Assembly (NCBI GenBank): GCA_963774415.1
Contig: CAVZEU010000001.1
Coordinates: 620,001 to 684,000, forward strand
Length of the DNA stretch: 64,000 nucleotides
Reading direction: 5' to 3'
DNA from: SZUA-36 sp963774415
GTDB lineage: Bacteria; Pseudomonadota; Gammaproteobacteria; Xanthomonadales; SZUA-36
Shown here: positions 27,737 through 37,056 of the stretch, in pieces
Layout of the letters: every line of letters begins with the position of its first letter
Position numbering within the stretch: position 1 is the stretch's first letter
Translations under genes and position numbers: made by a program
The notes under the pieces: model-generated
Database searches by the model: none
What the model saw: the letters and a program-made list of their open reading frames with translations, nothing else
What the model was told of the DNA's origin: nothing

Positions 27737-30219
27737 AAACGCTGCCGCTGGCATGGCGCCTGTTGCTGCGCGACTGGAAGTCGGGCGAACTGGCGCTGCT
27801 GTGGGCCGCTCTGACCATCGCGGTTACGGCCATGACAGGGGTTGCCTTCCTGACCGACCGGGTCGGCCAGGCTGTCAAGCTGAGGGCCGCCGAGTCCCTG
27901 GCCGCGGACCTGAGACTGGGTTCGAGCCGGCCGCTGCCCTCTGCCTACCTGGAACTGGCTCACCGGGCCGGGCTCGAGACCGCGACGATGGTTTCGCTGC
28001 CCAGCGTCGTGTTTGCCGGGCAGCGCAACACGCTCTCGGCAGTGCAGGCGGTGTCTGCCGCTTACCCGCTGCGCGGGAAGCTCCGGGTCGCCGCCAGGCT
28101 CCTGGCCAAGCCAACGGCAACAGCGGGGATCCCTCTTCCCGGCGAGGCCTGGGCCAGCCCGCGCCTGTTGGCCCGTTTGGACGCCAACACGGGCACCGCG
28201 ATCACGCTCGGCAACACCCGCTTGAAAATCACACGCGTGCTGAACTTCAGCCCGGACGCGGGCTGGCGTTTCGTCGATCTGGCCCCGACACTGCTGATCA
28301 ACATCGCCGATCTCGAGCGAACCGGCCTCGTGCAGCCCGGCAGCCGTGTCAGTTACCGGCAGCTGTTTGCTGGATCCCGCAGCGAGGTACGCGCCTTCAA
28401 GCCGGTCCTGAAAGCCCGGCTGAGCGCGGCTGAGCGACTCAGCGACATCGAAGACACCAACCCGCAGATACGTTCAGCCATGGAGCGTGCGGGGCGCTTC
28501 CTGAACCTGGCCTCGATCATCAGCGTGTTGCTGGCGGCCATTGCGGTGGCCATGACGACACGGCGTTACGCCGTACGCCACCGAGACCGCGTGGCCTTGT
28601 TCAAATGCCTCGGCAGCCAACAGGCCCAGATTCTCAGGCTGAGCCTGTTGCAATTGCTCTTGCTGGCCCTCATGGCAGCCATCGCAGGGACGCTACTGGG
28701 TTACCTCGCCCAGCAATTATTGGCTCTTATCGCCCGCGACCTGCTGGCGCAGGCATTGCCGCCGCCCGGCCCCGCGCCCATGGTGTTGGGCCTCGTGACC
28801 GCCGTCGTGATCGTCAGCGGGTTCGCGCTGCCGGAGCTGATCCAAATGAGCAGGACCCCGGTTTTACGCGTGCTGCGGCAGGACGTCGAGCCGCCGCCGC
28901 TGCGCTACGGCGTCAGCTACGTGGCCGGCGCCGCGGCGATCCTGGTTCTGCTGCAGTGGTTGCTTGGGGATCCGAGGCTGGTCCTCAGCCTGGCCGCCGG
29001 CATGGCCGCGATGCTGATCATCCTGGGGCTCGCCGGGCTGTTGCTGGTTAAACTGAGCGCGAGTTTCAGGGGCATGGTCGGGGTTTCGTGGCGTTACGGT
29101 CTGGCCAATCTCAGCCGGCGCGCCCGCGATAGCGTCATCCAGGTCGTCGCTTTCGGATTGGGCCTGATGGTGCTGATCCTGCTGACCTTGGCCAGAAACG
29201 ACCTGATGGACAGTTGGCGCGCAAGCCTCCCCGCCGATACACCCAATCAGTTCATGATCAATGTCCAGCCGTCCGAGGTGCCGAAATTACGGGACTTTTT
29301 CAACGCGAACGGCTTGCCCATTCCGCATTTCGTGCCATTGGTCAGGGCGCGCATGATGGCCATCAACGGCAAGGACGTCAGGCAACTGCGTTTCGAAGAC
29401 CCCAGGGGCGAGCGCTGGGCCAGGCGGGAATCCAACCTCAGCTACACCGGGGTACTGCCGGCCGGCAACCGCCTGACCGCCGGCCGCTGGTGGCAGGCGG
29501 ACACGGCGGCGCACGAAATCTCGGTCGAGGAAGATTTCGGCCGGGAACTGGGCATCGGTCTCGGTGACGAAATAAGCTTCGACATCGCCGGCGAGTCCGT
29601 CAGCGCTACCGTCACCAGTTTCAGGAGCGTGGAATGGGATAGTTTCACACCCAATTTTTTCATGGAATTCACACCCGCCACGCTGCAAGGGTTTCCGGCG
29701 ACGTATATAAGCAGCGTGTACCTCGCCCCCGGGGACAAACACAAGGCCGTGGACCTGATGCGGGCCTTTCCGAGTGTCACGGTCATTGACCTCGATGCCA
29801 TCCTGTCGCAGGTACGGGACGTCATGAACAAGGCGTCCCTGGCGGTCGAAACGGTGTTTTTGTTCACGCTTCTGGCCGGCCTCGCCGTGCTGTGGGCAGC
29901 GCTGCTTTCGAGCCGTGACGAACGACGCTTCGAAAGTGCGATACTGCGAACCCTCGGCGCATCGCGCAGGCGAGTCTTCGCAGGGGTCGCCGCGGAATTT
30001 GCGGCCATCGGCCTGTTGGCCGGCCTGCTGGCTTCCAGCGGCGCCGGCCTGATCGCCTGGCACCTGGCAGTTAACGTTTTCGACCTGCCCTATCACTTCA
30101 ACCCGGCCATCTGGCTGAGCGGGCCGCTGCTGGGTTTGCTGATCGTCGGGGGCAGCGGCCTGCTGGCCACGCGCAATGTCGTTGCGCACGCACCGCTGAG
30201 CGTGTTGCGGGCGCACTGA
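27733..30219 (+). CDS. ybbP: YbbP-like FtsX-type ABC permease
   Basis: An 828-residue permease (E. coli YbbP 804) with ten predicted transmembrane helices in the double FtsX layout: one N-terminal helix near residue 20, clusters about 260-420, a helix region about 430-490 and three near 700-820, separated by large periplasmic domains. It begins with a GTG overlapping the ybbA stop. It couples to YbbA; substrate unknown, but the tesA link suggests lipid or acyl-ester handling. Confidence 0.92.
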   Translation: MKTLPLAWRLLLRDWKSGELALLWAALTIAVTAMTGVAFLTDRVGQAVKLRAAESLAADLRLGSSRPLPSAYLELAHRAGLETATMVSLPSVVFAGQRNTLSAVQAVSAAYPLRGKLRVAARLLAKPTATAGIPLPGEAWASPRLLARLDANTGTAITLGNTRLKITRVLNFSPDAGWRFVDLAPTLLINIADLERTGLVQPGSRVSYRQLFAGSRSEVRAFKPVLKARLSAAERLSDIEDTNPQIRSAMERAGRFLNLASIISVLLAAIAVAMTTRRYAVRHRDRVALFKCLGSQQAQILRLSLLQLLLLALMAAIAGTLLGYLAQQLLALIARDLLAQALPPPGPAPMVLGLVTAVVIVSGFALPELIQMSRTPVLRVLRQDVEPPPLRYGVSYVAGAAAILVLLQWLLGDPRLVLSLAAGMAAMLIILGLAGLLLVKLSASFRGMVGVSWRYGLANLSRRARDSVIQVVAFGLGLMVLILLTLARNDLMDSWRASLPADTPNQFMINVQPSEVPKLRDFFNANGLPIPHFVPLVRARMMAINGKDVRQLRFEDPRGERWARRESNLSYTGVLPAGNRLTAGRWWQADTAAHEISVEEDFGRELGIGLGDEISFDIAGESVSATVTSFRSVEWDSFTPNFFMEFTPATLQGFPATYISSVYLAPGDKHKAVDLMRAFPSVTVIDLDAILSQVRDVMNKASLAVETVFLFTLLAGLAVLWAALLSSRDERRFESAILRTLGASRRRVFAGVAAEFAAIGLLAGLLASSGAGLIAWHLAVNVFDLPYHFNPAIWLSGPLLGLLIVGGSGLLATRNVVAHAPLSVLRAH

Positions 30220-30279
30220 TTCGGCACCGACACGTTGCCGGCGGGCGGGAAGCCTGGCCCCATGGCCCCGGGGCGCTGT

Positions 30280-31350
30280 TCAGCCAGGCCCGGCCGGCCG
30301 GGCCTGTGCGGCCTGGCGCAGACGGGCTTTTTCGGCCGCACTCAGAAAAGCCATGTCCAGGCCGTGCCGTTGCGAGCGCAAAATCGCATCCTTCGACAAA
30401 CCGGCCGCCGGTGCGGCGACCCGGTATTCATGCTGAATGTCGATCGCGCTGATCCCGGGGTCATCGGTGTTCAGACAGAACCTGACCCCCCGCTGCGCCA
30501 GCTTCGCGATGGGGTGGGCGGCGTAGGACGGTATCGCCGAGATATGCAGGTTGGACGTCGGACAGCATTCCAGGCCGATGTCCTGCGCGACCAGGTAATC
30601 GACCAGGGCGGGGTCCTCGATCGAACGGAATCCGTGGCCAATGCGCTCGGCGCCCAGGTCCCTGATGGCGGACCAGACGCTCTCGGGACCTTCGGCCTCG
30701 CCTGCGTGTACGGTAACGTGCAGACCGGCGTCGCGCGCCCGCTTGAAATGGCTTTTGAAGAGGCTGGCCGGAAACCTGCTCTCGTCACCGGCCAGGTCCA
30801 ACGCGACGAAACCGTCCCGGCGGGCGAGGATCGCATCCAGTTCGCGACGGCAGGCTGCAGCGCCGTAGGTGCGGCTCAATATCCCGATGGCGTTGACCCG
30901 TACGCCGCTGTCCCGCGCTCCCGCGCTGATGCCGTCCAGGCACGCCTCGACGACTTCCTGCGGAACCAGTCCATGCCGTTGCGCCATGAACCACGGGCTG
31001 AACCGCAACTCGACGTAATCAATCCCCTCCTGGCCCGCGTCCAGCACGCACTCGTAGGCGACCCGCCTGCAAACCTGCGCATCGACGAGGATTTCGACGA
31101 GGTACCTGAAGCGGGAGATAAACGCCATCAGCCCCGGCGCACGCCCGTCCACGTGCACCCACGGTTTCAAGCCTTCGACATCGTTTGCCGGTAAGCGGAT
31201 ACCGTGCTGTGCGGCGACCTCCAGTATCGTCAGCAGGCGAATGGCTCCGTCGAGATGCCGGTGCAGGTCGCACAGCGGCACGCCAGACGCGGGAACCGCA
31301 GCCTTGGCAACGGGGCCTCCGGGTGCATTGTCATCCGCCGGACTCATCAC
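30280..31350 (-). CDS. add: Adenosine deaminase family protein
   Basis: A metal-dependent amidohydrolase-superfamily adenosine deaminase of 356 residues. The zinc ligands are in DLHRHLDGAI (HxH) and HAGEAEGPESVW, the catalytic histidine is in ERIGHG, and NTDDPGIS holds the Asp pair. The LCDLHRHLDGA start of the core resembles bacterial Add rather than adenine deaminase, but family members can act on other purine or futalosine substrates. The first 25 residues are low-complexity and the true start may be the second Met. It converges with ybbP. A palindromic GC-rich stretch encodes the C-terminal ARPAGPG. Confidence 0.85.
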   Translation of the reverse strand: MMSPADDNAPGGPVAKAAVPASGVPLCDLHRHLDGAIRLLTILEVAAQHGIRLPANDVEGLKPWVHVDGRAPGLMAFISRFRYLVEILVDAQVCRRVAYECVLDAGQEGIDYVELRFSPWFMAQRHGLVPQEVVEACLDGISAGARDSGVRVNAIGILSRTYGAAACRRELDAILARRDGFVALDLAGDESRFPASLFKSHFKRARDAGLHVTVHAGEAEGPESVWSAIRDLGAERIGHGFRSIEDPALVDYLVAQDIGLECCPTSNLHISAIPSYAAHPIAKLAQRGVRFCLNTDDPGISAIDIQHEYRVAAPAAGLSKDAILRSQRHGLDMAFLSAAEKARLRQAAQARPAGPG

Positions 31351-31430
31351 GGGCGGATACTACCCACCGGTCGGCTGTAATTGCAACGAGGTTCTGCGCC
31401 ACCATCGTATATACATTTTCTATTAAACGG

Positions 31431-31467
31431 ATAGTTACAATTGATTTCACATATAGTTATTCTTGCA
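31431..31467 (+). promoter_or_regulatory. Possible OxyR-type site upstream of peroxiredoxin
   Basis: Two ATAGTTA elements (31431-31437 and 31453-31459) are 22 bases apart, the spacing between the two ATAG elements of the OxyR consensus. The CTAT half-elements are poor (TGAT and TGCA), so the match is partial. The AT-rich region 31410-31480 also contains several -10-like hexamers. Regulator identity is inferred only. Confidence 0.3.
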
Positions 31468-31533
31468 CGACAATACCCATGAAGCAAATTTCTCAAACAG
31501 CAAACGACCGGAACATGATCAAGGAGATCCAGA

Positions 31534-32061
31534 ATGAGCCTGCGAATACCCAATGTAACCTTCAAGACCCGAGTTCGCGACGCCAGCATTGCCGGCAGCA
31601 ATCCCTTTCGCTGGCAGGACGTGACGGCGGATAACATCTTCACCGGCAAGAAAATTGTACTGTTTGCCCTGCCCGGTGCATTCACACCGACCTGCTCCGG
31701 TACCCACCTGCCCGGCTACGAAAGCCTCTACCAGGAGTTTCGACAGGCCGGAGTCGACGAGGTCTACTGCCTGAGCGTAAATGACGCCTTTACGATGTAC
31801 CAGTGGGGCCGCCACCTTGGTATCGAGAACGTCAAGCTGCTGCCGGACGGCAGCGGCGATTTCACACGCCTGATGGGTATGCTGGTGCGCAAGGACAACC
31901 TGGGTTTCGGCCTGCGCTCGTGGCGTTATTCGATGTTTGTCGATGACGGCCAAATCGTGAAGATGTTCAGCGAGGAGGGCAAGCAGGATAATTGCCCGGA
32001 GGACCCTTTTGCCGTCAGTGACGCCGGCACCATGCTCGGTTACCTGCAAAACGCGGACTAG
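31534..32061 (+). CDS. Peroxiredoxin, Prx5 family (copy 2)
   Basis: A 175-residue thiol peroxidase with the peroxidatic Cys54 in FALPGAFTPTCSGTHLPGY, the VNDAFTMYQWG segment and a C-terminal region with EEGKQDNCPEDPFAVSDAGTML. The latter resembles the glutaredoxin-linked Prx5 forms and provides a possible second cysteine. Strong ribosome site AAGGAG. It is clearly divergent in sequence from the copy at 11763 (about 40 percent by eye), so the two may use different reductants. Confidence 0.9.
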   Translation: MSLRIPNVTFKTRVRDASIAGSNPFRWQDVTADNIFTGKKIVLFALPGAFTPTCSGTHLPGYESLYQEFRQAGVDEVYCLSVNDAFTMYQWGRHLGIENVKLLPDGSGDFTRLMGMLVRKDNLGFGLRSWRYSMFVDDGQIVKMFSEEGKQDNCPEDPFAVSDAGTMLGYLQNAD

Positions 32062-32195
32062 CTCCCGCCGCTCGCGGCAGAGCGCTGCCGGGGGCGGCTC
32101 CGGCAGCGGATCGCCGTTGAATGAGCCATGACATTTGACAAAATGCGCCTCAGCGCTGACCCTATCCCGGCTGACTTTCTAACGGAACACGGACC

Positions 32196-35100
32196 ATGAA
32201 CAACGACACCGCCGGCTGGCGCCTTTCCACCACGTTTCTGGCCCCGCTGGCGGCCGCGCTGGCACTCTTGTGCAGCCCTGCCTGGGCCGGCTTCGACCCC
32301 GGCCTGTTGGCGGGAATGAAGGCGCGCGCCATCGGTCCGGCTGCGATGAGCGGGCGTATCGCGGCCATCGATGCCGTGGCCTCGGACCCCAACCGCCTCG
32401 TTGTCGGCGCCTCCACCGGCGGCGTCTGGATGTCGGACAACGGCGGCCTGACCTGGAGGCCCGTTTTCGATGACCAGCCGGTCGCCTCGATCGGCGCCGT
32501 CGCCATCAACCAGTCGAACCCGGATATCATCTGGGTCGGCACGGGCGAAGGCAATGTCCGCAACTCGACGTCCATTGGCGCAGGCATCTTCAAATCCATT
32601 GACGGCGGCAGGACCTGGCAGCGCATGGGGCTGGCCGCCAGTGAGCGCATCAACCGGATTGCCCTGGACCCGGATGACCCGGACGTTGCGTACGTGGCCG
32701 CGCTGGGAACGCTGTGGGGGCCGAACGAGGAGCGCGGCGTCTTCAAAACCAACGATGGCGGCAAAAGCTGGCAAAAAATTCTTTACGTCAACGACTCGAC
32801 CGGCGCCACCGACATCAAGCTCGACCCGGCCAATCCCAACAAGCTGTACGCCGCCATGTGGCAGTTCCGGCGCTGGCCCTACTACTTCAAATCCGGGGGG
32901 CCGGGTTCCGGCATGTACATCAGCAAGGACGGCGGCGCCAGCTGGCAGCGCAAAACCCGGGAAGACGGTTTGCCCGCCGGTGAGCTGGGCCGCATGGTGT
33001 TTGCGCTCTCGCCATCCAACCCGGAACGCGTATACGCGCTGGTAGAGGCGGAAAAGAGCGCCCTTTTGCGCAGCGACGACGGCGGCGAAAGCTGGACCGC
33101 CGTCAACGAGGACTACGACGTTGCAGTCCGGCCTTTCTATTACACCGAACTGGCCGTCGACCCTGAAAACCAGAATATCGTCTATAACATCGGCAGCCGC
33201 GTGCGTGTCTCCATCGACGGCGGCAAGACGTTTACCTATAACCCGGTAATTGACTGCTGCGCGCCGGGCAACACGATACACATCGACAACCACGCCTACT
33301 GGATCAACCCCAACGATCCCGATCACCTGATCTTCGGCAACGACGGCGGCCTGGCGATCAGTCACGACAAGGGCCAGACATTTCGTTTCGTCCGCAACCT
33401 GCCGCTGGCGCAGTTTTATCACATCGCGGTCGATGACGATCGCCCTTACCACGTATACGGCGGCCTGCAGGACAACGGCTCCTGGCGCGGCCCCGCTGAA
33501 GTCTGGGAAAACGCCGGGATACGCAACGCCCACTGGCAGGAAATCGGTTTCGGTGACGGCTTCGACGCCCTCCCCGACCCGACAAATTCCCGCAGCGGCT
33601 ACGCCATGTCGCAGGGCGGCTACCTGTTCCGCTGGAATCTCGATACCGGCGAGCAGCGAATGATCATGCCCGACCCGCCCAAGCCGGGCGTCAAGCTCCG
33701 TTTCAACTGGAACGCCGCGTTGGCCATCGACCCGTTCGATCCCGGCACGATCTATTTCGGCAGCCAGTACGTGCACCGCTCACGCGACCGCGGCCTGACC
33801 TGGGAGACCATCAGCGGCGACCTCACCAGCAACGACCCGAAAATGCAGACTTTTACCGACAGCGGCGGTCTGACCGCCGACGTCACGGCGGCGGAAAACT
33901 ACACCACCATCGTCAGCATCGCGCCGAGCACGCTCGAGCAAGGCGTCCTCTGGGTCGGCAGCGATGACGGGCGCGTACACGTGACCCGGGACGGGGGTGA
34001 AAACTGGACGCGAATCGACGAAAAGGCACGCGGCGTCGCCGCAGGGGCCTGGGTGCCGATGATCGCCCCGTCACCGCACCAGGCCGGCACCGCCTTCGTC
34101 GTCTTCGACGACCACCGCCGCTCCGACATGTCGACCTACGTCTACCGGGTCGACGACTACGGCAAGCGCTGGAAGCGACTGCCGACACAGGACCTGAATG
34201 GATACGCGCTGTCGGTGCTGCAAGACATGGACGATCCGGACCTGTTGTTCGTCGGCACCGAATTCGGCCTGTATTTCTCGGTGGACGGCGGCAGCCAATG
34301 GACCCGTTTCAAAGCGGGCTTGCCAACGGTTTCCGTTATGGATATGGCGATCCAGCCACGCGAGAACGACCTCGTGCTGGGCACGCACGGACGCGCCGCC
34401 TACGTGATCGACGACTACAGCGGCCTGCGTCACCTGAGCGCGGCGGATTTCAAACAGCGGCTGACGATACTTTCGGCGACGCAGGGCCAACAGTACACCC
34501 CCAATGAGACCCCTTCGAGCCGGTTTACCGGATCGGGAGAATTCAGGGGCGAAAACGAGCCCTACGGCGTCATGCTGACTTTCATGGCCAGCGGCGGGGA
34601 CCTGCCGCTGCCGGACCCCAGGGCCGAACGCGCCAGGAAAATTGCCGAGCGGGAGCAGCAGAAGCAGGCTAAGCCCGATAACGAAAAGGCCGCACCCGCA
34701 CCCAGGGTCGCGGTCACGGTCAAGGATTCCTCCGGCAAGATCATCCGCAGCTACCAGAGCCCGGTATTCCAGGGGGTCAACCGCCTGGTCTGGGGCATGC
34801 AGCGTGACGGCATCCGTCCGGTCGATGAGGAGAAGGCCAAAAAAGACGGCGACGACAGCCTGCCGCCCGGACCCGAAATACTGCCCGGCCGCTACACGAT
34901 CACGCTGACACTGGGTAAGGCAAGCGCCCAGCGTGAAGTCGAAGTCGTCAAGGACCCGCGCAGCCCGTATCCGATGAAAGAACTCGAGGCCAACTACCAG
35001 ACCCGCGTCAGGTTGCTGAAGATGCACGCGGCCGCCAACACTGCACTGCGGCAGATCATCAGTGCGCGCGCGGACGTGGCGACCCTGGGCAAGCTGATCG

Positions 35101-35468
35101 ACAGGCAACTGGAGGAGCGTGAAAGCGATAAGCTCAGCCAATTGAAGCAACGGGCCGATGAGATCAAGACGGGTCTGGACGAACTCGAAATACTGTACCG
35201 CGTACCGGAAGACACCAAGGGCATCACCTACAGTGACGACAAGGTCTCGTCGAAAATCGACACGGCGGCTTATTTCGTCGATTCGAGTGACGGCGCACCT
35301 TCGAAGACGGCCCTCGCTTACCTGGCCGAGGCCGAAACCGCGCTCAGGGAAGCGACCGCCAGGGTGAACGCCTACATGGCGGGCGATCTCGCCAGCTTCA
35401 GGGGCAGCATCGACAAGGCCGGTATTTCACTGCTGCCGGCCACCGAGGCGGTGCAGGTGCCGGAATAG
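32196..35468 (+). CDS. Exported VPS10/BNR (Asp-box) beta-propeller protein
   Basis: A large secreted protein of 1,090 residues. A signal peptide ends in SPAWAG near residue 31. Many Asp-box repeats of the type SxDGGxTW are seen (SDNGGLTW, SIDGGRTW, TNDGGKSW, SKDGGASW, SDDGGESW, SVDGGSQW), spread over residues 75-720 and typical of a VPS10/sortilin or sialidase-like propeller. The C-terminal third (about 720-1090) has an immunoglobulin-like part and a helical, Lys/Glu-rich segment. Annotated relatives are called glycosyl hydrolases, but catalytic residues are not evident. It stands alone after the peroxiredoxin, with a GC-rich hairpin (32082-32108) and a TTGACA at 32135 in between. Confidence 0.87.
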   Translation: MNNDTAGWRLSTTFLAPLAAALALLCSPAWAGFDPGLLAGMKARAIGPAAMSGRIAAIDAVASDPNRLVVGASTGGVWMSDNGGLTWRPVFDDQPVASIGAVAINQSNPDIIWVGTGEGNVRNSTSIGAGIFKSIDGGRTWQRMGLAASERINRIALDPDDPDVAYVAALGTLWGPNEERGVFKTNDGGKSWQKILYVNDSTGATDIKLDPANPNKLYAAMWQFRRWPYYFKSGGPGSGMYISKDGGASWQRKTREDGLPAGELGRMVFALSPSNPERVYALVEAEKSALLRSDDGGESWTAVNEDYDVAVRPFYYTELAVDPENQNIVYNIGSRVRVSIDGGKTFTYNPVIDCCAPGNTIHIDNHAYWINPNDPDHLIFGNDGGLAISHDKGQTFRFVRNLPLAQFYHIAVDDDRPYHVYGGLQDNGSWRGPAEVWENAGIRNAHWQEIGFGDGFDALPDPTNSRSGYAMSQGGYLFRWNLDTGEQRMIMPDPPKPGVKLRFNWNAALAIDPFDPGTIYFGSQYVHRSRDRGLTWETISGDLTSNDPKMQTFTDSGGLTADVTAAENYTTIVSIAPSTLEQGVLWVGSDDGRVHVTRDGGENWTRIDEKARGVAAGAWVPMIAPSPHQAGTAFVVFDDHRRSDMSTYVYRVDDYGKRWKRLPTQDLNGYALSVLQDMDDPDLLFVGTEFGLYFSVDGGSQWTRFKAGLPTVSVMDMAIQPRENDLVLGTHGRAAYVIDDYSGLRHLSAADFKQRLTILSATQGQQYTPNETPSSRFTGSGEFRGENEPYGVMLTFMASGGDLPLPDPRAERARKIAEREQQKQAKPDNEKAAPAPRVAVTVKDSSGKIIRSYQSPVFQGVNRLVWGMQRDGIRPVDEEKAKKDGDDSLPPGPEILPGRYTITLTLGKASAQREVEVVKDPRSPYPMKELEANYQTRVRLLKMHAAANTALRQIISARADVATLGKLIDRQLEERESDKLSQLKQRADEIKTGLDELEILYRVPEDTKGITYSDDKVSSKIDTAAYFVDSSDGAPSKTALAYLAEAETALREATARVNAYMAGDLASFRGSIDKAGISLLPATEAVQVPE

Positions 35469-35515
35469 GCCGCTACCCCCGCCGACCGCCGCCCACCCGC
35501 CGCGTCGGCGCGTGC

Positions 35516-37000
35516 TCAGGTCACGTTTGCCCCAGATTCCATCACCAGCCTGTCCAATAACTCCAGCAGGTAGTCCACCTGTTCGATGTGGGTGCGAAAG
35601 CTCAGCACCGCCAGGCGCAACACGAAGTGGCCGTCCATCCTCGTCGAGGTGATGAAAACCCTGCCGTCGGCCTGCACCGCCTTGATCAGGCGCCGGTTGA
35701 ATGCGTCTGCGTCGCCGCGCGCCGGGACATAGCGGTAGGTCACCACCGACAGGTCGGGGTATGGACCCAACTCCCAACCGGGTCTGTTGCGCAACTGCGC
35801 ATGGAAATAGCGCGCCAGCCAGATTTTCTCAGCCAAAGCGGACCGGAACGCCGCGACGCCGAACAGCCGCAAGGGCAGCCACATCCGCAATCCGCGGAAT
35901 GGCCGTGTCAGTTCCAGCGACAAATCAGCCGGTGAGTGTTCGCCTTCGATCTGCTCCACGTCCTGCATATAGTCGGCCTGGTAAGTCTGCGCCCGGGCCA
36001 GCCAATTCACGTCGCGGACCAGCACCGCGCCGGAACCATAGGGCAAAAACAGGCTTTTGTGCGGATCCAGAACGAGAGAGTGGGCCTCGCGCAGCCCGGC
36101 CAGCGACTCCCTGCCCTCCTCGCACAACATGAAGAAGCCGCCGTAAGCGGCATCGACGTGCAGCCAAAGGTCGTGCTTGCGCGCGAGTTCAGCGATGGCC
36201 GCGAGGGGATCGACCGCGCCGGTATCCGTGGTGCCCGCCGAGGCGACGACCAGCCAGGGACGGTGCCCGCAAGCCTTGTCCCGCTCGACCTGGCGCTGCA
36301 GGTCGGCGACGTCCATGCGGTAATCGCGATCCATTTCGACCCGACGCCGGCGGCAATCGCCAAGACCGGCCGTGCGCAGGGCCTTGTCGATACAGTGATG
36401 CACGTCCGCGGTCGTATAGACGCAGCTGTTTTCCACGTCGCGGGCGCGCACGCCCATCGTCTCTCTGGCGGTAACAATGGCGGTCAGATTGGCGATACTG
36501 CCCCCGGAGGTCAGGTCACCGCCGGCTGCCGCCGGCAGGCCGACGACGCCGCACATCCACTCCACCAGGCTCTGTTCCAGTTTCGCCGCGCCCGGTGAGG
36601 CGAACGAAACACCGGCATAACGGTTGCTGACGTCGGCAAGAAAATCCCCCAGCGCGGACGGGTAAAGACCCCCGCCGGGGATATAACCCATCAGTCCGCC
36701 CGAGGCCGCGTTGACGCCCTCTGAATCGACCGCAGCCGCGAGCGTTTGCAGCAAGTCCCCGATTTTGCCCGGTCCCTCGGCAAAGGGCTCTTCTAAGGGC
36801 AGGCTGCGGCGTGATTCGGCGACAAACGCCGGTAATTCCGACAGGCGAGAGAGAAAGGACTCGGCGTAAGCCGTGGCCGCAAGGGTCAACTCCGCACGCT
36901 CGCCCGCACCCGGTTCGAGCACTTTCGAGGCGGCTCGCAACCGCGCTATTGTTCTACGCATTCGCTTCGCTTCCAGCGCTCGCCCATTGTGAACGATCAT
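35516..37000 (-). CDS. Group II PLP-dependent decarboxylase (copy 1)
   Basis: A fold-type I aspartate-decarboxylase-like enzyme of 494 residues, the group that includes aromatic-amino-acid, glutamate and 2,4-diaminobutyrate decarboxylases. Visible: GGGLYPSALGDFLADVSNRY near the substrate site, TSGGSIANLTAI, VDAAYGGFFMLCEEGR, and the PLP-binding Lys315 in LDPHKSLFLPYGSG. The C-terminal FVLRLAVLSFRTHIEQVD is typical of the aromatic decarboxylase branch. It is divergent from a second, only distantly similar decarboxylase, with 56 bases between starts. The substrate cannot be read from sequence alone. Confidence 0.85.
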   Translation of the reverse strand: MIVHNGRALEAKRMRRTIARLRAASKVLEPGAGERAELTLAATAYAESFLSRLSELPAFVAESRRSLPLEEPFAEGPGKIGDLLQTLAAAVDSEGVNAASGGLMGYIPGGGLYPSALGDFLADVSNRYAGVSFASPGAAKLEQSLVEWMCGVVGLPAAAGGDLTSGGSIANLTAIVTARETMGVRARDVENSCVYTTADVHHCIDKALRTAGLGDCRRRRVEMDRDYRMDVADLQRQVERDKACGHRPWLVVASAGTTDTGAVDPLAAIAELARKHDLWLHVDAAYGGFFMLCEEGRESLAGLREAHSLVLDPHKSLFLPYGSGAVLVRDVNWLARAQTYQADYMQDVEQIEGEHSPADLSLELTRPFRGLRMWLPLRLFGVAAFRSALAEKIWLARYFHAQLRNRPGWELGPYPDLSVVTYRYVPARGDADAFNRRLIKAVQADGRVFITSTRMDGHFVLRLAVLSFRTHIEQVDYLLELLDRLVMESGANVT

Positions 37001-37056
37001 CTTCTGACGTTACCATCAGGGCATTATTTCAAATTCCGCGGCACAAGGGTAAATTG

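Noticed and set aside
32135..32140. TTGACA upstream of the propeller gene as a promoter
   Set aside because: No TATAAT-like hexamer at 16-18 bases; too weak to annotate.
32058..33776. 572-codon minus-strand open frame opposite the propeller gene
   Set aside because: Composition is the reverse complement of a repetitive Gly/Asp-rich coding sequence, and no homology is visible.
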